From NCBI RefSeq assembly GCF_006716905.1, contig NZ_VFPV01000001.1, positions 1 through 64,000 of the forward strand: a stretch of 64,000 nucleotides of DNA, in the 5' to 3' direction. Source of the DNA: Acidovorax temperans (GTDB taxonomy: Bacteria > Pseudomonadota > Gammaproteobacteria > Burkholderiales > Burkholderiaceae_C). The notes below the pieces were generated by a model. The model made no database searches. It saw nothing but the letters and a program-made list of their open reading frames with translations, and was not told the DNA's origin. Positions 8,472 through 17,975 of this stretch are shown here, piece by piece. The number at the start of each line of letters is the position of its first letter. The stretch's first letter is position 1. The translations under genes were made by a program, and so were the position numbers.

Positions 8472-9250
8472 TTCAAGCGCGCAAGTCGTTCTTTGGCAGC
8501 GGCGGCGGCTTCAGATTGTGGGTAAACGCGCACCAAATCTTCCAGCGTTTTCCGGGCTGCACGGTTGTCTTTGAGTTCCAACTGGCAATTGGCGATCGAG
8601 AGAGCCGCCTCGGGTGCGCGTGCGTGCGAAGGCGCATCCGAAAGCAACTGCTTGAAATTGCCAATCGCTTCTTTGTACTCGCGCTGCGCATACTGTGCAT
8701 TACCCAACCAAAAACGGGCAGATGGGCCATAACCGCTTCGGGGGTATTGACGCACGAAGGATGCGAAAGCCGTGTTGGCCTCGGCAAACTTGCCAGAACG
8801 GAAGACCGCCAGGGCGGCTTCGAAATCACGCTTTTCAGCAGGGTCAGCCTGGAACTCCTGTCCGTCCAGCGTCACCTTGACCGGCTCGAACTTGCTCAGC
8901 CTTTCATCCACCCCTTGGGCGATGTCTTTTTGACGGCGCTGCAGGTCCGCAACGTCCCTGATGAGCTGCTCATTTTGGCCGCGCAATTTCGCCTGCTCCA
9001 CCCGCAGCACCTCGATCTGGTTTTGCAGATCCAGCAGGATGCGGCGAAGTTGCTCGGTATCTTGGCGGTGCTCGTCCGCTGCCTTTTGCTGGGCAGCCTG
9101 CATGGAATCCACACGCTGGCGAAGCTCCAGGATGGCACGACGTGCCTCACCGTCTTCAAAAATGGCTGCGTTGCTGACCGAAGCAAAAAGCCCCGCCAGC
9201 ACAAGGGCCAGCAGGGATTTCACGGGTTTGGCGATCACACCGGTGCGCAT
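8468..9250 (-). CDS. cpoB: Tol-Pal system protein CpoB (YbgF)
   Basis: A 260-residue periplasmic protein. It has a signal peptide (about residues 1-28, ending SNA), an N-terminal trimerising coiled coil (about 35-120, rich in Q, L, E, R) and a C-terminal TPR domain (about 140-255; DFEAALAVFRSGKFAEA and similar). CpoB links Tol-Pal outer-membrane constriction to septal PBP1B activity. Its start codon shares one base with the pal stop (TAATG), and it ends inside tcdA. Length and architecture are normal for the family. Confidence 0.92.
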   Translation of the reverse strand: MRTGVIAKPVKSLLALVLAGLFASVSNAAIFEDGEARRAILELRQRVDSMQAAQQKAADEHRQDTEQLRRILLDLQNQIEVLRVEQAKLRGQNEQLIRDVADLQRRQKDIAQGVDERLSKFEPVKVTLDGQEFQADPAEKRDFEAALAVFRSGKFAEANTAFASFVRQYPRSGYGPSARFWLGNAQYAQREYKEAIGNFKQLLSDAPSHARAPEAALSIANCQLELKDNRAARKTLEDLVRVYPQSEAAAAAKERLARLK

Positions 9251-9792
9251 TAGCGGTACGACAGTTCAGCACGGCGATTTTTCGCGTGCACTTCTTCCGT
9301 GCCACCTTGGGCAGCAGGCTTTTCCTTGCCGAAGCTCACAGCTTCCACCTGTGCATCCGACACGCCCAGCAATGCCAGAGCACGACGAACGGCTTCTGCA
9401 CGTTTCTGGCCCAGAGCCAGGTTGTATTCGCGGCCACCGCGCTCGTCGGTGTGGCCTTCAACCATCAGCTTGCGGTTACCGCCAGCTTTGATGAAGCGGG
9501 CATGTGCCTCAATCAAAGATTGGAATTCTGGCTTGATGACGTAGCTGTCGTAGTCAAAGTACACGATGCGGCTCACGCCCACCGGGCCAGCAGCATCGCG
9601 AGCCGACTGGCCCAGATCTACCCCGGCCACGCCGCTTTGGCTGGTGTTACCAGAGTTGGCACCGCTACCAGTGGTAGAGGTCGAGCCTGTTTTGTCCTCG
9701 ACAGGCACATCGTCGAGCTTGACGCCAGAGCTGCAGCCTGCGGCAAGAAGTGCGACGAGGGAAAGGGCAAGGGTTGCGTGTTTGATCATCAA
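9250..9792 (-). CDS. pal: Peptidoglycan-associated lipoprotein Pal
   Basis: A 180-residue outer-membrane lipoprotein. The signal ends in a lipobox LAAG-C (Cys about residue 20). A Gly/Ser/Thr-rich linker follows, then an OmpA-like peptidoglycan-binding domain with VYFDYDSYVI, GHTDERGGREYNLALGQKRA and a C-terminal NRRAELSYR. Pal anchors the outer membrane to the wall and interacts with TolB. A good GGAG ribosome site precedes the ATG. It lies 41 bp after tolB and overlaps cpoB by one base. Confidence 0.96.
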   Translation of the reverse strand: MMIKHATLALSLVALLAAGCSSGVKLDDVPVEDKTGSTSTTGSGANSGNTSQSGVAGVDLGQSARDAAGPVGVSRIVYFDYDSYVIKPEFQSLIEAHARFIKAGGNRKLMVEGHTDERGGREYNLALGQKRAEAVRRALALLGVSDAQVEAVSFGKEKPAAQGGTEEVHAKNRRAELSYR

Positions 9793-9833
9793 AAATCTCC
9801 AGAAATTACGGATTGCTAAAAAGAGTCAAAAGT

Positions 9834-11153
9834 TCATTGTTTTTGAAACGAGCCCCAGTCAGGCTCGCGAATGTCCCCTGCTTGTCCTGCCAGGCGTGCC
9901 TTGATTTTTCCGTCCAGCGTTGTCGTCATCAGAGCCTCACGCCCCTGCTGCTGAGTCGCGTACACCAGCAGTCGGCTGTTGGGTGCAAAGCTCGGATTCT
10001 CATCCGCTGTCGTGTCTGTAATGGCATTGACTGCGCCGGAAGCGAGATCCATGACGTGCAGCTTGAAGGCCCCGCCCACCCGAGAGATGAAGGCAAGCCA
10101 CTTGCCATCGGGGCTGATACTGGGGGAAATGTTGTAGTTTCCAGAGAAGGTCACTCGCTCAGCACTACCGCCGCCAACGGGAACCCGATAAATCTGGGGA
10201 GCGCCACCACGATCGCTCACGAAGTAAATCGTGCGACCATCGCTCGAAAACACCGGCTCCGTGTCAATGCCAGAACTTTGCATAAGACGACGTGGCTCTC
10301 CTCCATTGGCGTCAATGGTGTATAGCTGCGAGCCGCCGTCACGGCTGAGGGTGACCGCCAAAGTGCGGCCATCTGGAGCCCAGGCAGGAGCACTGTTGGA
10401 GCCGCGGAAATTCGCAATCAAACGGCGACGCCCCGTGGCCACATCGTGCACATACACCACGGGCTTGCGCGATTCGAAAGACACGTAAGCGATCTGCCCG
10501 CCGCTCGGAGACCACGCAGGCGAGATGATGGGCTCGGGGCTGGACAGCGCGGACTGGGCGTTCTCACCATCCGCATCCGCCACCCAGAGGCTGTAGCGAG
10601 AACCGGTCTTGGTCACGTAAGTGATGCGCGTGGAAAACACGCCTCGCTCGCCCGTGAGCTTTTCGTAAATGAAGTCGGCGATACGGTGCGCCACCAGACG
10701 CAAATCGCCTTGGGTCACGACAAAGCTTTGCCCACCCAAATCCTGACCCCGAACCACGTCCCAGAGCCTGAAGCGCACGTCATACCGCCCATCGGCCATC
10801 CGGGTGATACTGCCGGTAGCCAGAGAATCGGCGCTTTTTTGCCGCCACATTGCCACGTCGGGGCGCGACGATTCGTCCAGTGCAGCGCCAGAAGCATCGA
10901 TGGAGCGAAACTGACCACTGCGCTCCAAGTCTGCCTGAACAATTGCAGCAATCTTCTGGGGAGCCTGGGCATCGCCACGAAACGGAGCGATGGCAATCGG
11001 CAATTGCGTCAAGCCCACGCCGGTGACTTCGACACGAAACTGCGCCATGGCCGGCGCTACCGAGGTCGCGGCCAAGGCAGCCAGCACATTTCGGCGGTGA
11101 TGGAGCGGCTTGGCCGCAGCGAGAATTTGGTGTGAGTGGTGTTCGATGGTCAT
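9834..11153 (-). CDS. tolB: Tol-Pal translocation protein TolB
   Basis: A 439-residue periplasmic beta-propeller protein. After a basic N-terminus ([20 protein letters not shown]) comes the N-terminal domain (FRVEVTGVG...PIAIAPFRG). Repeated WD-like TolB blades follow, with motifs such as [30 protein letters not shown] and [15 protein letters not shown]. TolB mediates between TolA and Pal. It is the first gene of this unit: upstream lies a 292-bp divergent gap and then msbA. The tolQ, tolR and tolA genes usually found before tolB are not in this window. Confidence 0.95.
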   Translation of the reverse strand: MTIEHHSHQILAAAKPLHHRRNVLAALAATSVAPAMAQFRVEVTGVGLTQLPIAIAPFRGDAQAPQKIAAIVQADLERSGQFRSIDASGAALDESSRPDVAMWRQKSADSLATGSITRMADGRYDVRFRLWDVVRGQDLGGQSFVVTQGDLRLVAHRIADFIYEKLTGERGVFSTRITYVTKTGSRYSLWVADADGENAQSALSSPEPIISPAWSPSGGQIAYVSFESRKPVVYVHDVATGRRRLIANFRGSNSAPAWAPDGRTLAVTLSRDGGSQLYTIDANGGEPRRLMQSSGIDTEPVFSSDGRTIYFVSDRGGAPQIYRVPVGGGSAERVTFSGNYNISPSISPDGKWLAFISRVGGAFKLHVMDLASGAVNAITDTTADENPSFAPNSRLLVYATQQQGREALMTTTLDGKIKARLAGQAGDIREPDWGSFQKQ

Positions 11154-11445
11154 TGGCGTTCAGAAATAGCCGAACTATCGCAGTCTGGCGGAAGACAACC
11201 TTCAATGTTACACACTGGAAAGCCCCCCCTGTGACAAACTGTTCGGCATCCCTTACAGGGAAAGGCATTTTTTGCGACTTTCAGGCACCCATGGATTCCA
11301 CGCGTCTTCAGGCGTGAACGGGGCCAGAGAACCTGCCGACAACGCGTAGTCCAAGCACGCATGCCACTTTGGAGCACGCAGTGGTTGCTCTGCCCCGCCC
11401 ACTTCAACCCGAAGTGCAGTGCCGCAACCGTAGAATTCGCGTCAC

Positions 11446-13233
11446 ATGCAAGCAAATGAATCGCAAGGCGAGCAGCGCGCCACCTCCAGCCTTCCCTTGA
11501 TGACCAGACTGGCCCGGCTGGCGGTCTACTTCGGGCACCAGCGGCTTGCATGGGGCTTGGCGATTGCCGCGACCTTGGTCGGCGCTGTGACCGAGCCCAT
11601 GATTCCTGCCCTCTTGCAGCCGTTGCTGGACAAGGGATTCACCCAAGGCACCCTGCAGCTGTGGACGGTTCCTCTGGCCATCATGGGGGTCTTTCTCATC
11701 AGGGGCCTGGCTCAATTCATAGGCCAATACGCGTTGGCCAAGATTGCCAATGAGGGCATGCTGCTGTTGCGCAAGGCTCTGTTTGAGCGTGTGCTGGCAG
11801 CAGACATGGGGTTGTTTGGCCGCCAGTCGGCCAGCGCGCTTTCGAACACGGTGGTGTACGAAGTACAGAACGGCTCCAACCTGCTGGTGCAAGCGCTTCT
11901 GGGTCTCTCTCGGGACGGCTTCACATTGATTGCCCTGCTGGGATACCTGCTGTACCTGAACTGGCAACTGACGCTGATCGTGGCCGTGGTGGTGCCGGGC
12001 GTGGCCTGGATCATGAAGACCTTGTCACGCCGTCTATACAAGCTCACCAAATTCAGCCAGCAAGCCACCGATGAACTCGCCTACGTGGTGGAAGAAAACG
12101 TACTGGCCCACCGCATGGTGCGCCTGCACGGTGCCCAGCAAAGCCAGGCAAGCCGTTTCGGCGCGCTGAGCCAGAGCCTGCGACGCCTGGCGATCAAATC
12201 CACCATCGCCTCCGCCGCCATGACGCCGCTGACCCAATTGTTGGCAGCCGCAGCCTTGTCTGTGGTGATCTGCATTGCCCTGTGGCAAAGCCGTGGGGTG
12301 GTGGACTCCAAAGACGTCACGGTCGGCGGGTTTGTCTCGTTCATCACCGCGATGTTGATGCTGATTGCCCCCATCCGCCGACTGGCCGATGTGGCCAACC
12401 CCATCACGCGCGGCGTTGCTGCGCTGGAACGAGGTTTATCGCTACTGGGGGACACCGGGGCAGAATCGGAAGGCACGCACACTGCCGACCGGGTGCGGGG
12501 AGAGATTGTGCTGAACCAGGTCAGCGTCTCTTTCGGCGCAGAACAGGCGCCAGCGCTCAACAACGTCAGCCTGCGTGTGGCACCGGGCGAGATCGTGGCG
12601 CTGGTGGGCCCCTCGGGCGCGGGCAAGACGACTCTGGTCAACCTGCTGCCACGTTTCGTCAGCAGCAGCCAGGGCCAGATCACGCTCGACGGGCATGAGC
12701 TGAGCACCTGGAACCTGGCCTCCCTGCGCAGCCAATTTGCCATGGTGAGCCAGGACGTGGTGATGTTCAACGACACCATCGCGGCCAATGTGGCGCTGGG
12801 CAGCGCCATGGATGAAAAGCGGGTGCACGAATGTCTGGCGGCGGCCAATCTGGCCGAGCACATTGCGGCGCTACCGCAGGGCATTCATACCGTGGCAGGC
12901 CACAATGCAGCGCAACTGTCTGGGGGGCAACGGCAACGTTTGGCCATTGCCCGTGCGCTGTATAAAAACGCTCCCATCCTGATACTGGACGAAGCGACAT
13001 CAGCGCTCGACACCGAATCCGAGCGCCTGGTTCAAGACGCCTTGCAGCGGCTGATGCAAGGAAGAACCACGCTGGTAATTGCCCACCGCCTCTCGACCAT
13101 TGAGCATGCCGATCGCGTGGTCGTCATGGAGCGCGGGGCCATCGTGGAGCAAGGCACCCACGCGCAACTGATGGCTTCGGGCGGCCTCTACGCCCGCTTG
13201 CAGAGCCGTACGGCCACGCCCGCAGAGCTTTGA
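11446..13233 (+). CDS. msbA: Lipid A export ABC transporter MsbA
   Basis: A 595-residue half-transporter. Six membrane helices lie in the first 330 residues, fused to an ATPase domain. That domain has Walker A GPSGAGKTT (about 388), signature LSGGQRQRL (about 491), Walker B ILILDEATS (about 511) and the switch His in IAHRLST. MsbA dimers flip lipid A-core across the inner membrane. The membrane domain has the family stretch EPMIPALLQPLLDKGF. It is transcribed divergently from tolB with 292 bp between, so both promoters lie in that gap. Related multidrug exporters share the fold, but length and N-terminal sequence favour MsbA. Confidence 0.9.
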   Translation: MQANESQGEQRATSSLPLMTRLARLAVYFGHQRLAWGLAIAATLVGAVTEPMIPALLQPLLDKGFTQGTLQLWTVPLAIMGVFLIRGLAQFIGQYALAKIANEGMLLLRKALFERVLAADMGLFGRQSASALSNTVVYEVQNGSNLLVQALLGLSRDGFTLIALLGYLLYLNWQLTLIVAVVVPGVAWIMKTLSRRLYKLTKFSQQATDELAYVVEENVLAHRMVRLHGAQQSQASRFGALSQSLRRLAIKSTIASAAMTPLTQLLAAAALSVVICIALWQSRGVVDSKDVTVGGFVSFITAMLMLIAPIRRLADVANPITRGVAALERGLSLLGDTGAESEGTHTADRVRGEIVLNQVSVSFGAEQAPALNNVSLRVAPGEIVALVGPSGAGKTTLVNLLPRFVSSSQGQITLDGHELSTWNLASLRSQFAMVSQDVVMFNDTIAANVALGSAMDEKRVHECLAAANLAEHIAALPQGIHTVAGHNAAQLSGGQRQRLAIARALYKNAPILILDEATSALDTESERLVQDALQRLMQGRTTLVIAHRLSTIEHADRVVVMERGAIVEQGTHAQLMASGGLYARLQSRTATPAEL

Positions 13234-13266
13234 TGGCGCGCCGCTACGCGCACCAGTAGCCGTCAA

Positions 13267-13938
13267 TCACCAGGAGCCGGCGTTGGGCTGGCGCTTGCGA
13301 ATCGCTGCCGAAAGCTGCGCAGCCAATTCGCTGCGGCTGACCCGCTGCGCAAAATTCACAGCGGTCAAACCCAGCTGGTTTTTCAGGGTGGGGTCCGCCC
13401 CTTCATCCAGCAATAACTTCACCATCTCTGCGGAGCCATACTGTGCGGCCATCATCAAAGGCGTAGTGCCATTGGGAGAAGCAGCGTCGATATAGGCATG
13501 GTTCTCCAGCAACAGCGCAGCAATGCGCAAATGCTGCTCAGTGCCACCAGACGCAGCGTAGTGCAGCGGCGCCCAGCCGGTCTTGTTGACATCTGCATCG
13601 CGAGCGATCAGCTTGCGTACCGCCTCCACATTGCCCTTGATGGCCGCCATCATCAGCGGGCTTTCGTCCTGCGCGTTGCGCGCTTCCACCTGCGTGTTGC
13701 GCGCGGCCAGCAAAGCGTCGAATGCTTTGTCGGACTCTTGTTTCAAGGCAATGACCAAACCCACCTGCCCTTTGGCATCGCGTGTGTTGGGATCGAACCC
13801 CCGGCGCAGTAAGGCAGTGATGGTGGCGGGGTCGTCGCGCAAAATGGCCGTGAAAAAATCTTCGTACGAGCCTGCCCAAGCCAGAGGGCTGGCTACTGCG
13901 GCCCCCGCGGCCAACAGCACGTTGCGACGATGGATCAT
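13267..13938 (-). CDS. Exported ankyrin-repeat protein
   Basis: A 223-residue protein with a signal peptide (about residues 1-22, [22 protein letters not shown]). The HRRN start is reminiscent of a Tat signal, but only two arginines are present. It carries about five ankyrin repeats, for example [32 protein letters not shown] and [20 protein letters not shown]. Ankyrin repeats bind proteins. In the periplasm of Gram-negative bacteria such proteins are sometimes linked to catalase or envelope stress, but no partner is evident here. Its start overlaps the end of tatD by 4 bp, so the two are co-transcribed. Confidence 0.85.
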   Translation of the reverse strand: MIHRRNVLLAAGAAVASPLAWAGSYEDFFTAILRDDPATITALLRRGFDPNTRDAKGQVGLVIALKQESDKAFDALLAARNTQVEARNAQDESPLMMAAIKGNVEAVRKLIARDADVNKTGWAPLHYAASGGTEQHLRIAALLLENHAYIDAASPNGTTPLMMAAQYGSAEMVKLLLDEGADPTLKNQLGLTAVNFAQRVSRSELAAQLSAAIRKRQPNAGSW

Positions 13939-14741
13939 GGAGTCACCCCTTTGAACAGCGTTTCAAAGTTGCGGCTGGTGGCGTGTCCCACCTCTTCCAC
14001 CGCAATGCCTTTGCACTGCGCCACCTGCTGGGCCACATAGGGCACAAAGGAAGGATTGTTGGTTTTACCTCGGTACGGCACCGGCGCCAGATACGGGCTG
14101 TCGGTCTCGATCAAGATTCGATTCAGCGGAGTGAATGCCACCACGTCACGCAAGTCCTGCGCGTTCTTGAAGGTGATGATGCCGGAGAACGAGAGGTAGT
14201 ACCCCAGGTCCAGCGCAGCCCGGGCCACCTGCATGGATTCGGTGAAGCAATGGAAGACGCCACCCGCGATGTTGCCTGCCCCATCTTCCCCCTCTTCCCT
14301 GAGGATGGCCAATGTGTCGTCCGACGCACTGCGGGTGTGGATGATCAACGGTTTGGCGCAGGCGCGCGCCGCGCGGATATGGGTGCGGAAACGGTCGCGC
14401 TGCCACTCCAGATCAGCCACGCTGCGCCCGCCCTTGCGGTCTTCCATGCCGTAATAGTCCAGGCCGGTTTCGCCAATCGCCACCACACGGGGCAACGCGG
14501 CTTTGGCCAGCAAGTCCTCCACAGAGGGCTCTTGCACACCCTCGTTGTCGGGGTGCACGCCCACCGTGCTCCAGAAGTTGTCGTAGGCCAATGCCAGAGC
14601 GTGCACGTCACCAAACTCTTCCATGGTGGTGCAGATACACAGGGCCCGGTCCACACGGGCATCAGCCATCGCCTGGCGAATGGCCGGCATTTGGCTCACT
14701 AGTTCGGGAAACGAGAGATGGCAGTGCGAGTCAATAAACAT
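13935..14741 (-). CDS. TatD-family metal-dependent hydrolase (YcfH-like)
   Basis: A 268-residue TIM-barrel hydrolase. Metal ligands are in MFIDSHCHL (HxH near the N-terminus), GETGLDYYG (Glu), a central IHTRSA and VFHCF (His), and [11 protein letters not shown] (Asp, C-terminal). The family includes magnesium-dependent DNases and RNases (TatD) and D-aminoacyl-tRNA deacylase-like members; the substrate here is unknown. In many proteobacteria tatD/ycfH follows holB and pilZ, as it does here. A terminator separates it from pilZ, so it probably has its own promoter. Confidence 0.88.
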   Translation of the reverse strand: MFIDSHCHLSFPELVSQMPAIRQAMADARVDRALCICTTMEEFGDVHALALAYDNFWSTVGVHPDNEGVQEPSVEDLLAKAALPRVVAIGETGLDYYGMEDRKGGRSVADLEWQRDRFRTHIRAARACAKPLIIHTRSASDDTLAILREEGEDGAGNIAGGVFHCFTESMQVARAALDLGYYLSFSGIITFKNAQDLRDVVAFTPLNRILIETDSPYLAPVPYRGKTNNPSFVPYVAQQVAQCKGIAVEEVGHATSRNFETLFKGVTP

Positions 14742-14751
14742 GCGGCATCAA

Positions 14752-14785
14752 AATAAAAAAAGCCGACCAGCCAGCGCGGGTCGGC
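14752..14785 (-). terminator. Intrinsic terminator after the pilZ gene
   Basis: On the minus strand GCCGACC pairs with GGTCGGC and is followed directly by TTTTTTTATTTT. It ends the mltG-tmk-holB-pilZ operon 20 bases past the pilZ stop. Confidence 0.85.
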
Positions 14786-14804
14786 ACAGGGCGCAACGGC
14801 GCCA

Positions 14805-15164
14805 TCAAATGGTCTGGGTAGGACGCTCCGAGCCCAGGGCAGTTCCCAAGATTTCTTCGATCTTGAGCTTGAGCAGGCGGGATTTTTCGTCTTTTGGAAA
14901 CTGGATGCCCACCCCCTGGGTGCGATTGCCGGCCGCACGCGCTGGAGTCACCCACGCCACGCGCCCCGCCACCGGGTAGCGCTGGGTATCTTCGGGCAAG
15001 GTCAGCAGCACATAGACGTCGTCGCCCAGCTTGTAGTCGCGCTGGGTGGGGACAAAAATGCCACCTTCTACAAAAAAAGGAATGTACGCAGCATACAAAG
15101 CGCCCTTTTCCTTGATGGCCAGCTGCATGACGCTGGGACGGGGGGCATTGGACGGAGTGCTCAT
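14805..15164 (-). CDS. pilZ: PilZ-domain protein (type IV pilus type)
   Basis: A 119-residue protein. The strands LAIKEKGALYAAYIPFFVEGGIFV and YKLGDDVYVLLTLP, then GRVAWVTP and GVGIQFP, match the short PilZ protein of type IV pilus biogenesis. The canonical c-di-GMP ligands (RxxxR and D/NxSxxG) are not clear, as in P. aeruginosa PilZ, which does not bind the nucleotide. It acts in the cytoplasm with PilB and FimX. It follows holB with a 2-bp gap and ends at a terminator. Confidence 0.85.
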   Translation of the reverse strand: MSTPSNAPRPSVMQLAIKEKGALYAAYIPFFVEGGIFVPTQRDYKLGDDVYVLLTLPEDTQRYPVAGRVAWVTPARAAGNRTQGVGIQFPKDEKSRLLKLKIEEILGTALGSERPTQTI

Positions 15165-15166
15165 GG

Positions 15167-16198
15167 TCAGGAATGCGTTGGTTGTCTGGAGTGTAGGGTG
15201 TTTCGCGCCTGGGCGACAAGCGCTTCCAGCATGAGTCCGGCATTGAAGGGGTGGTCTGCCGTGCGTGCCTCCTTGGCCAGCGCCTTGGACCAGCGGGTGA
15301 GCGCGGCCAAGGGTGGCGGCTTGGGTAGATCAGCTGCAGCGAAGTAGCGCGGCGCGGCTCCTACCGCCACGGCCAGCAAGTCATGGCAGAGCTTTTGCAA
15401 GGCCTCAATGGCCTGCGCGGGCGTCCAGTCGCCCAGCGCAGTGACATCCCCACGCGCCACCGCCTGCGGCAGCGATGCCCAGGCCTGGGGGCTGCGCCCT
15501 GAACGGGCCACCGCCAGCGCATCATCAGGCCGCCCGCCCGCTGCACGCAAAAACGCGGTGGCCGCATCGGCGGCAACGCCTTTCGATTGCAGCCACTGCA
15601 ACATATCGGCCTGCGCAGGCCACGTCATGGTATGGCCCAGGCAACGGCTGCGAATGGTGGGCAGCAACTGGTGCGCAGCCTCGCTGGCCAGCACAAAACG
15701 CACGTCGCCCGGCGGCTCTTCCAGCGTCTTGAGCAGCGCATTGGCCGTGACGTGGTTCATCTGCTCTGCGGGGTAAACCAGCACCGCCTTGCCGCGCCCT
15801 CGGGCAGAGGTACGCTGTGAAAACTCCACCGCATCGCGCATGGCTTCCACGCGAATTTCGCGGCTGGGTTTGCGCTTCTTGTCGTCGATTTCGGCCTGGG
15901 CTTTTTCCGACAAGGGCCAGCCCAGCTCCATCATCTGCACTTCGGGCATCAGCACGCACAGATCCGCATGGGTGCGCACCTCGATGGCGTGGCAACTGGC
16001 GCACTGGCCGCACGCTCCGTGCGGGGTGGGTGCATCGCACAGCCAGGCGCGCACCAGCTCCAGGCCCAGGGCGTACTGCCCCATGCCTGAAGGGCCTTGC
16101 AGCAACCACGCGTGGCCACGTTGCGCGAGCAAGGTGGTGCGCTGCGCCGCAATCCACGGCGCCAGTGCGGGGGACTCGCTGGAAGGCAGACTGCTCAC
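15167..16198 (-). CDS. holB: DNA polymerase III subunit delta' (HolB)
   Basis: A 343-residue clamp-loader subunit. The nucleotide-loop region reads [12 protein letters not shown] four-cysteine zinc module ([16 protein letters not shown]) lies near residue 60. Family motifs such as [17 protein letters not shown] and TIRSRCLG follow. The GTG at 16198 was chosen. It overlaps the tmk stop as GTGA, and a longer upstream reading would extend into tmk without similarity. The loop lacks a Walker lysine (Gln instead), consistent with delta' being a non-ATPase subunit. It is third in the mltG-tmk-holB-pilZ operon. Confidence 0.93.
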   Translation of the reverse strand: MSSLPSSESPALAPWIAAQRTTLLAQRGHAWLLQGPSGMGQYALGLELVRAWLCDAPTPHGACGQCASCHAIEVRTHADLCVLMPEVQMMELGWPLSEKAQAEIDDKKRKPSREIRVEAMRDAVEFSQRTSARGRGKAVLVYPAEQMNHVTANALLKTLEEPPGDVRFVLASEAAHQLLPTIRSRCLGHTMTWPAQADMLQWLQSKGVAADAATAFLRAAGGRPDDALAVARSGRSPQAWASLPQAVARGDVTALGDWTPAQAIEALQKLCHDLLAVAVGAAPRYFAAADLPKPPPLAALTRWSKALAKEARTADHPFNAGLMLEALVAQARNTLHSRQPTHS

Positions 16199-16872
16199 GC
16201 GACGGCTCCTGGCGTGGGCACCATGATGGACAACCAACCCTTGCGCACAAACACGCTGGTGAGCTGCTGCCAAACACGGTGGCGGTCCTGTGCGGCATCG
16301 ATACGGGCAAACCGCTGGGGCGCGGCAGCCGCCCGGTCGGCGTAGCCCTGGGCTACGCGCCGGAAGAACTCCACGGGCTGGGACTCGAACCGGTCGGGCA
16401 CTCGCGCACCGGCCAGCCGCTCGGCGGCCACTTCAGGGGCCAAATCAAACCACACGGTCAAATCGGGTTCACGCATCAAATCAGGCTCTGGCGCAACACC
16501 AGTCTGCGCCATGCGCTCCAAAATCGATAGCAAATTCGTATCAAACCCGCGCCCAGCGCCCTGGTAGGCAAAAGTGGCATCGGTGAAGCGGTCGCACAGC
16601 ACCACATCGCCGCGCGCCAGGGCGGGCTCGATCACCTGGCACAAATGGTCGCGCCGGGCCGCGAAGATCAACAGGGCTTCGGTCAGCGCATCCATGGGGT
16701 CATTCAGCACCAGCTCGCGCAGCTTTTCGGCCAGCGGGGTGCCGCCAGGCTCCCGGCTGAGCGTGACATTGCGCCCCTGGGCCCGAAAGGCTTGTGCCAG
16801 GCCGTCGATGTGCGAGGACTTGCCTGCACCGTCGATACCTTCAAACGAGATGAATAAGCCAGAACGTGACAT
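16195..16872 (-). CDS. tmk: Thymidylate kinase
   Basis: A 225-residue enzyme converting dTMP to dTDP. It has the P-loop [24 protein letters not shown], the DRF motif in [20 protein letters not shown], and [12 protein letters not shown]. It sits between mltG and holB with a 4-bp overlap onto holB. The stretch between QGAGRG and the FDL strand (about residues 113-137) is longer than I expect for the family. Its DNA contains a fragment resembling the dispersed repeat, so a small in-frame insertion is possible. The catalytic residues appear unaffected. Confidence 0.93.
   Translation of the reverse strand: MSRSGLFISFEGIDGAGKSSHIDGLAQAFRAQGRNVTLSREPGGTPLAEKLRELVLNDPMDALTEALLIFAARRDHLCQVIEPALARGDVVLCDRFTDATFAYQGAGRGFDTNLLSILERMAQTGVAPEPDLMREPDLTVWFDLAPEVAAERLAGARVPDRFESQPVEFFRRVAQGYADRAAAAPQRFARIDAAQDRHRVWQQLTSVFVRKGWLSIMVPTPGAVA
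16517..16546 (-). repeat. Possible fragment of the dispersed repeat inside tmk
   Basis: On the minus strand the sequence TTTGATACGAATTTGCTATC plus GATTTTGG resembles the TTTGCTATCAA...TTTGA ends of fuller copies. It lacks the GCGCTT...AAGCGC palindrome, so it may be a decayed remnant or a chance match. Confidence 0.3.
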
Positions 16873-16940
16873 GGAACCCTTCAGTGTTGAGGCCGTGCCC
16901 CATCAAGTCGATCAACCGCCATCTACCGCATGCACGCCAG

Positions 16941-17930
16941 TTACTGCGATTGCCCCCGCTGGTAGCGATTCACCGCGCGATTGTGTTCGTCCAGACTGGT
17001 GCTGAAATGGCTGGAGCCATCGCCCTTGGCCACAAAGTACAGCGCACGGGTGGACGCTGGCTGCACCGCGGCCAACAGAGCCGCCTTGCCCGGCATGGCG
17101 ATGGGCGTGGGCGGCAAGCCGGGACGGGTGTAGGTGTTCCAGGGCGTGTCGGTCTGCAGGTCACGGCGGCGCAGGTTGCCGTCAAACTTCTCGCCCAGGC
17201 CGTAGATGACGGTGGGGTCGGTCTGCAGCAGCATGCCCACCCGCAGGCGGTTGGCAAACACCCCGGCAATTTGCGCCCGGTCGCTGGCCCGGCCGGTTTC
17301 TTTTTCAACAATGCTGGCCAGAATCAGCGCCTCGTCGGGTGACTTCAGCGGCACATCTGATGCCCGTGCCGCCCACGCGGCCTCCAACCGGCGGTCCATG
17401 GCGTGCAAGGCACGGCGCAGCAGCGCCAGGTCGCTCGAACCCTTGGCATACGAATAGGTGTCAGGAAAAAACCGCCCTTCCGGGTGTACGCCCGGGCGGC
17501 CCAGCTGGGCCATGATTTGCTCAGCCGTCAGCTGCGCCGTGTCTTGTTTGATCTGATCTTCCTTGGCCAGCGCCTGTCGCACTTGCCGGAAGGTCCAGCC
17601 CTCCACCAGGGTCAAGGTCCGCAAGGCTTCCTCTCCGCGCACCAGCATGCGCAGCAAACTGCGTGGCGTGGTGCCTGCCGGAATCTCGTAGTTGCCCGCC
17701 TTGATCAACCGGTCTTGGCCAGACAGGCGAAACCAGGCGTAGAGCAGTTGCGCGTTGGTATGCGCACCCGCAGCCACCACGTCACGGGCCACGCCGCGCG
17801 GGGTGGTGCCGGGCTCAATCGCCAGCTCCAGCGGCTCGGCACCTGTGGCCAGGGGCTCGTGCAACCACCATGCGGCAGCGGCGCCGCTGGCGATCAATAA
17901 AACAAACACCCATGCCAGTAAACGTCGCAC
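16941..17930 (-). CDS. mltG: Endolytic murein transglycosylase MltG
   Basis: A roughly 329-residue inner-membrane protein. It has one N-terminal membrane helix (RRLLAWVFVLLIASGAAAAW), a LysM-like region (IEPGTTPRGVARDVV) and a C-terminal catalytic domain. That domain has GRFFPDTYSYA, ILASIVEKETG (catalytic Glu) and YTRPGLPPTPIAMPG. MltG cuts nascent glycan strands and sets their length. The GTG at 17930 was chosen because it places the helix right at the N-terminus. A longer start at 17966 would leave only 9 bp to the divergent ygfZ start. It is the first gene of the mltG-tmk-holB-pilZ operon. Confidence 0.92.
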   Translation of the reverse strand: MRRLLAWVFVLLIASGAAAAWWLHEPLATGAEPLELAIEPGTTPRGVARDVVAAGAHTNAQLLYAWFRLSGQDRLIKAGNYEIPAGTTPRSLLRMLVRGEEALRTLTLVEGWTFRQVRQALAKEDQIKQDTAQLTAEQIMAQLGRPGVHPEGRFFPDTYSYAKGSSDLALLRRALHAMDRRLEAAWAARASDVPLKSPDEALILASIVEKETGRASDRAQIAGVFANRLRVGMLLQTDPTVIYGLGEKFDGNLRRRDLQTDTPWNTYTRPGLPPTPIAMPGKAALLAAVQPASTRALYFVAKGDGSSHFSTSLDEHNRAVNRYQRGQSQ

Positions 17931-17975
17931 AACCCTGCTGCCTGTGTGAAAAAGAGGGGGCATCATAATTCAGCC

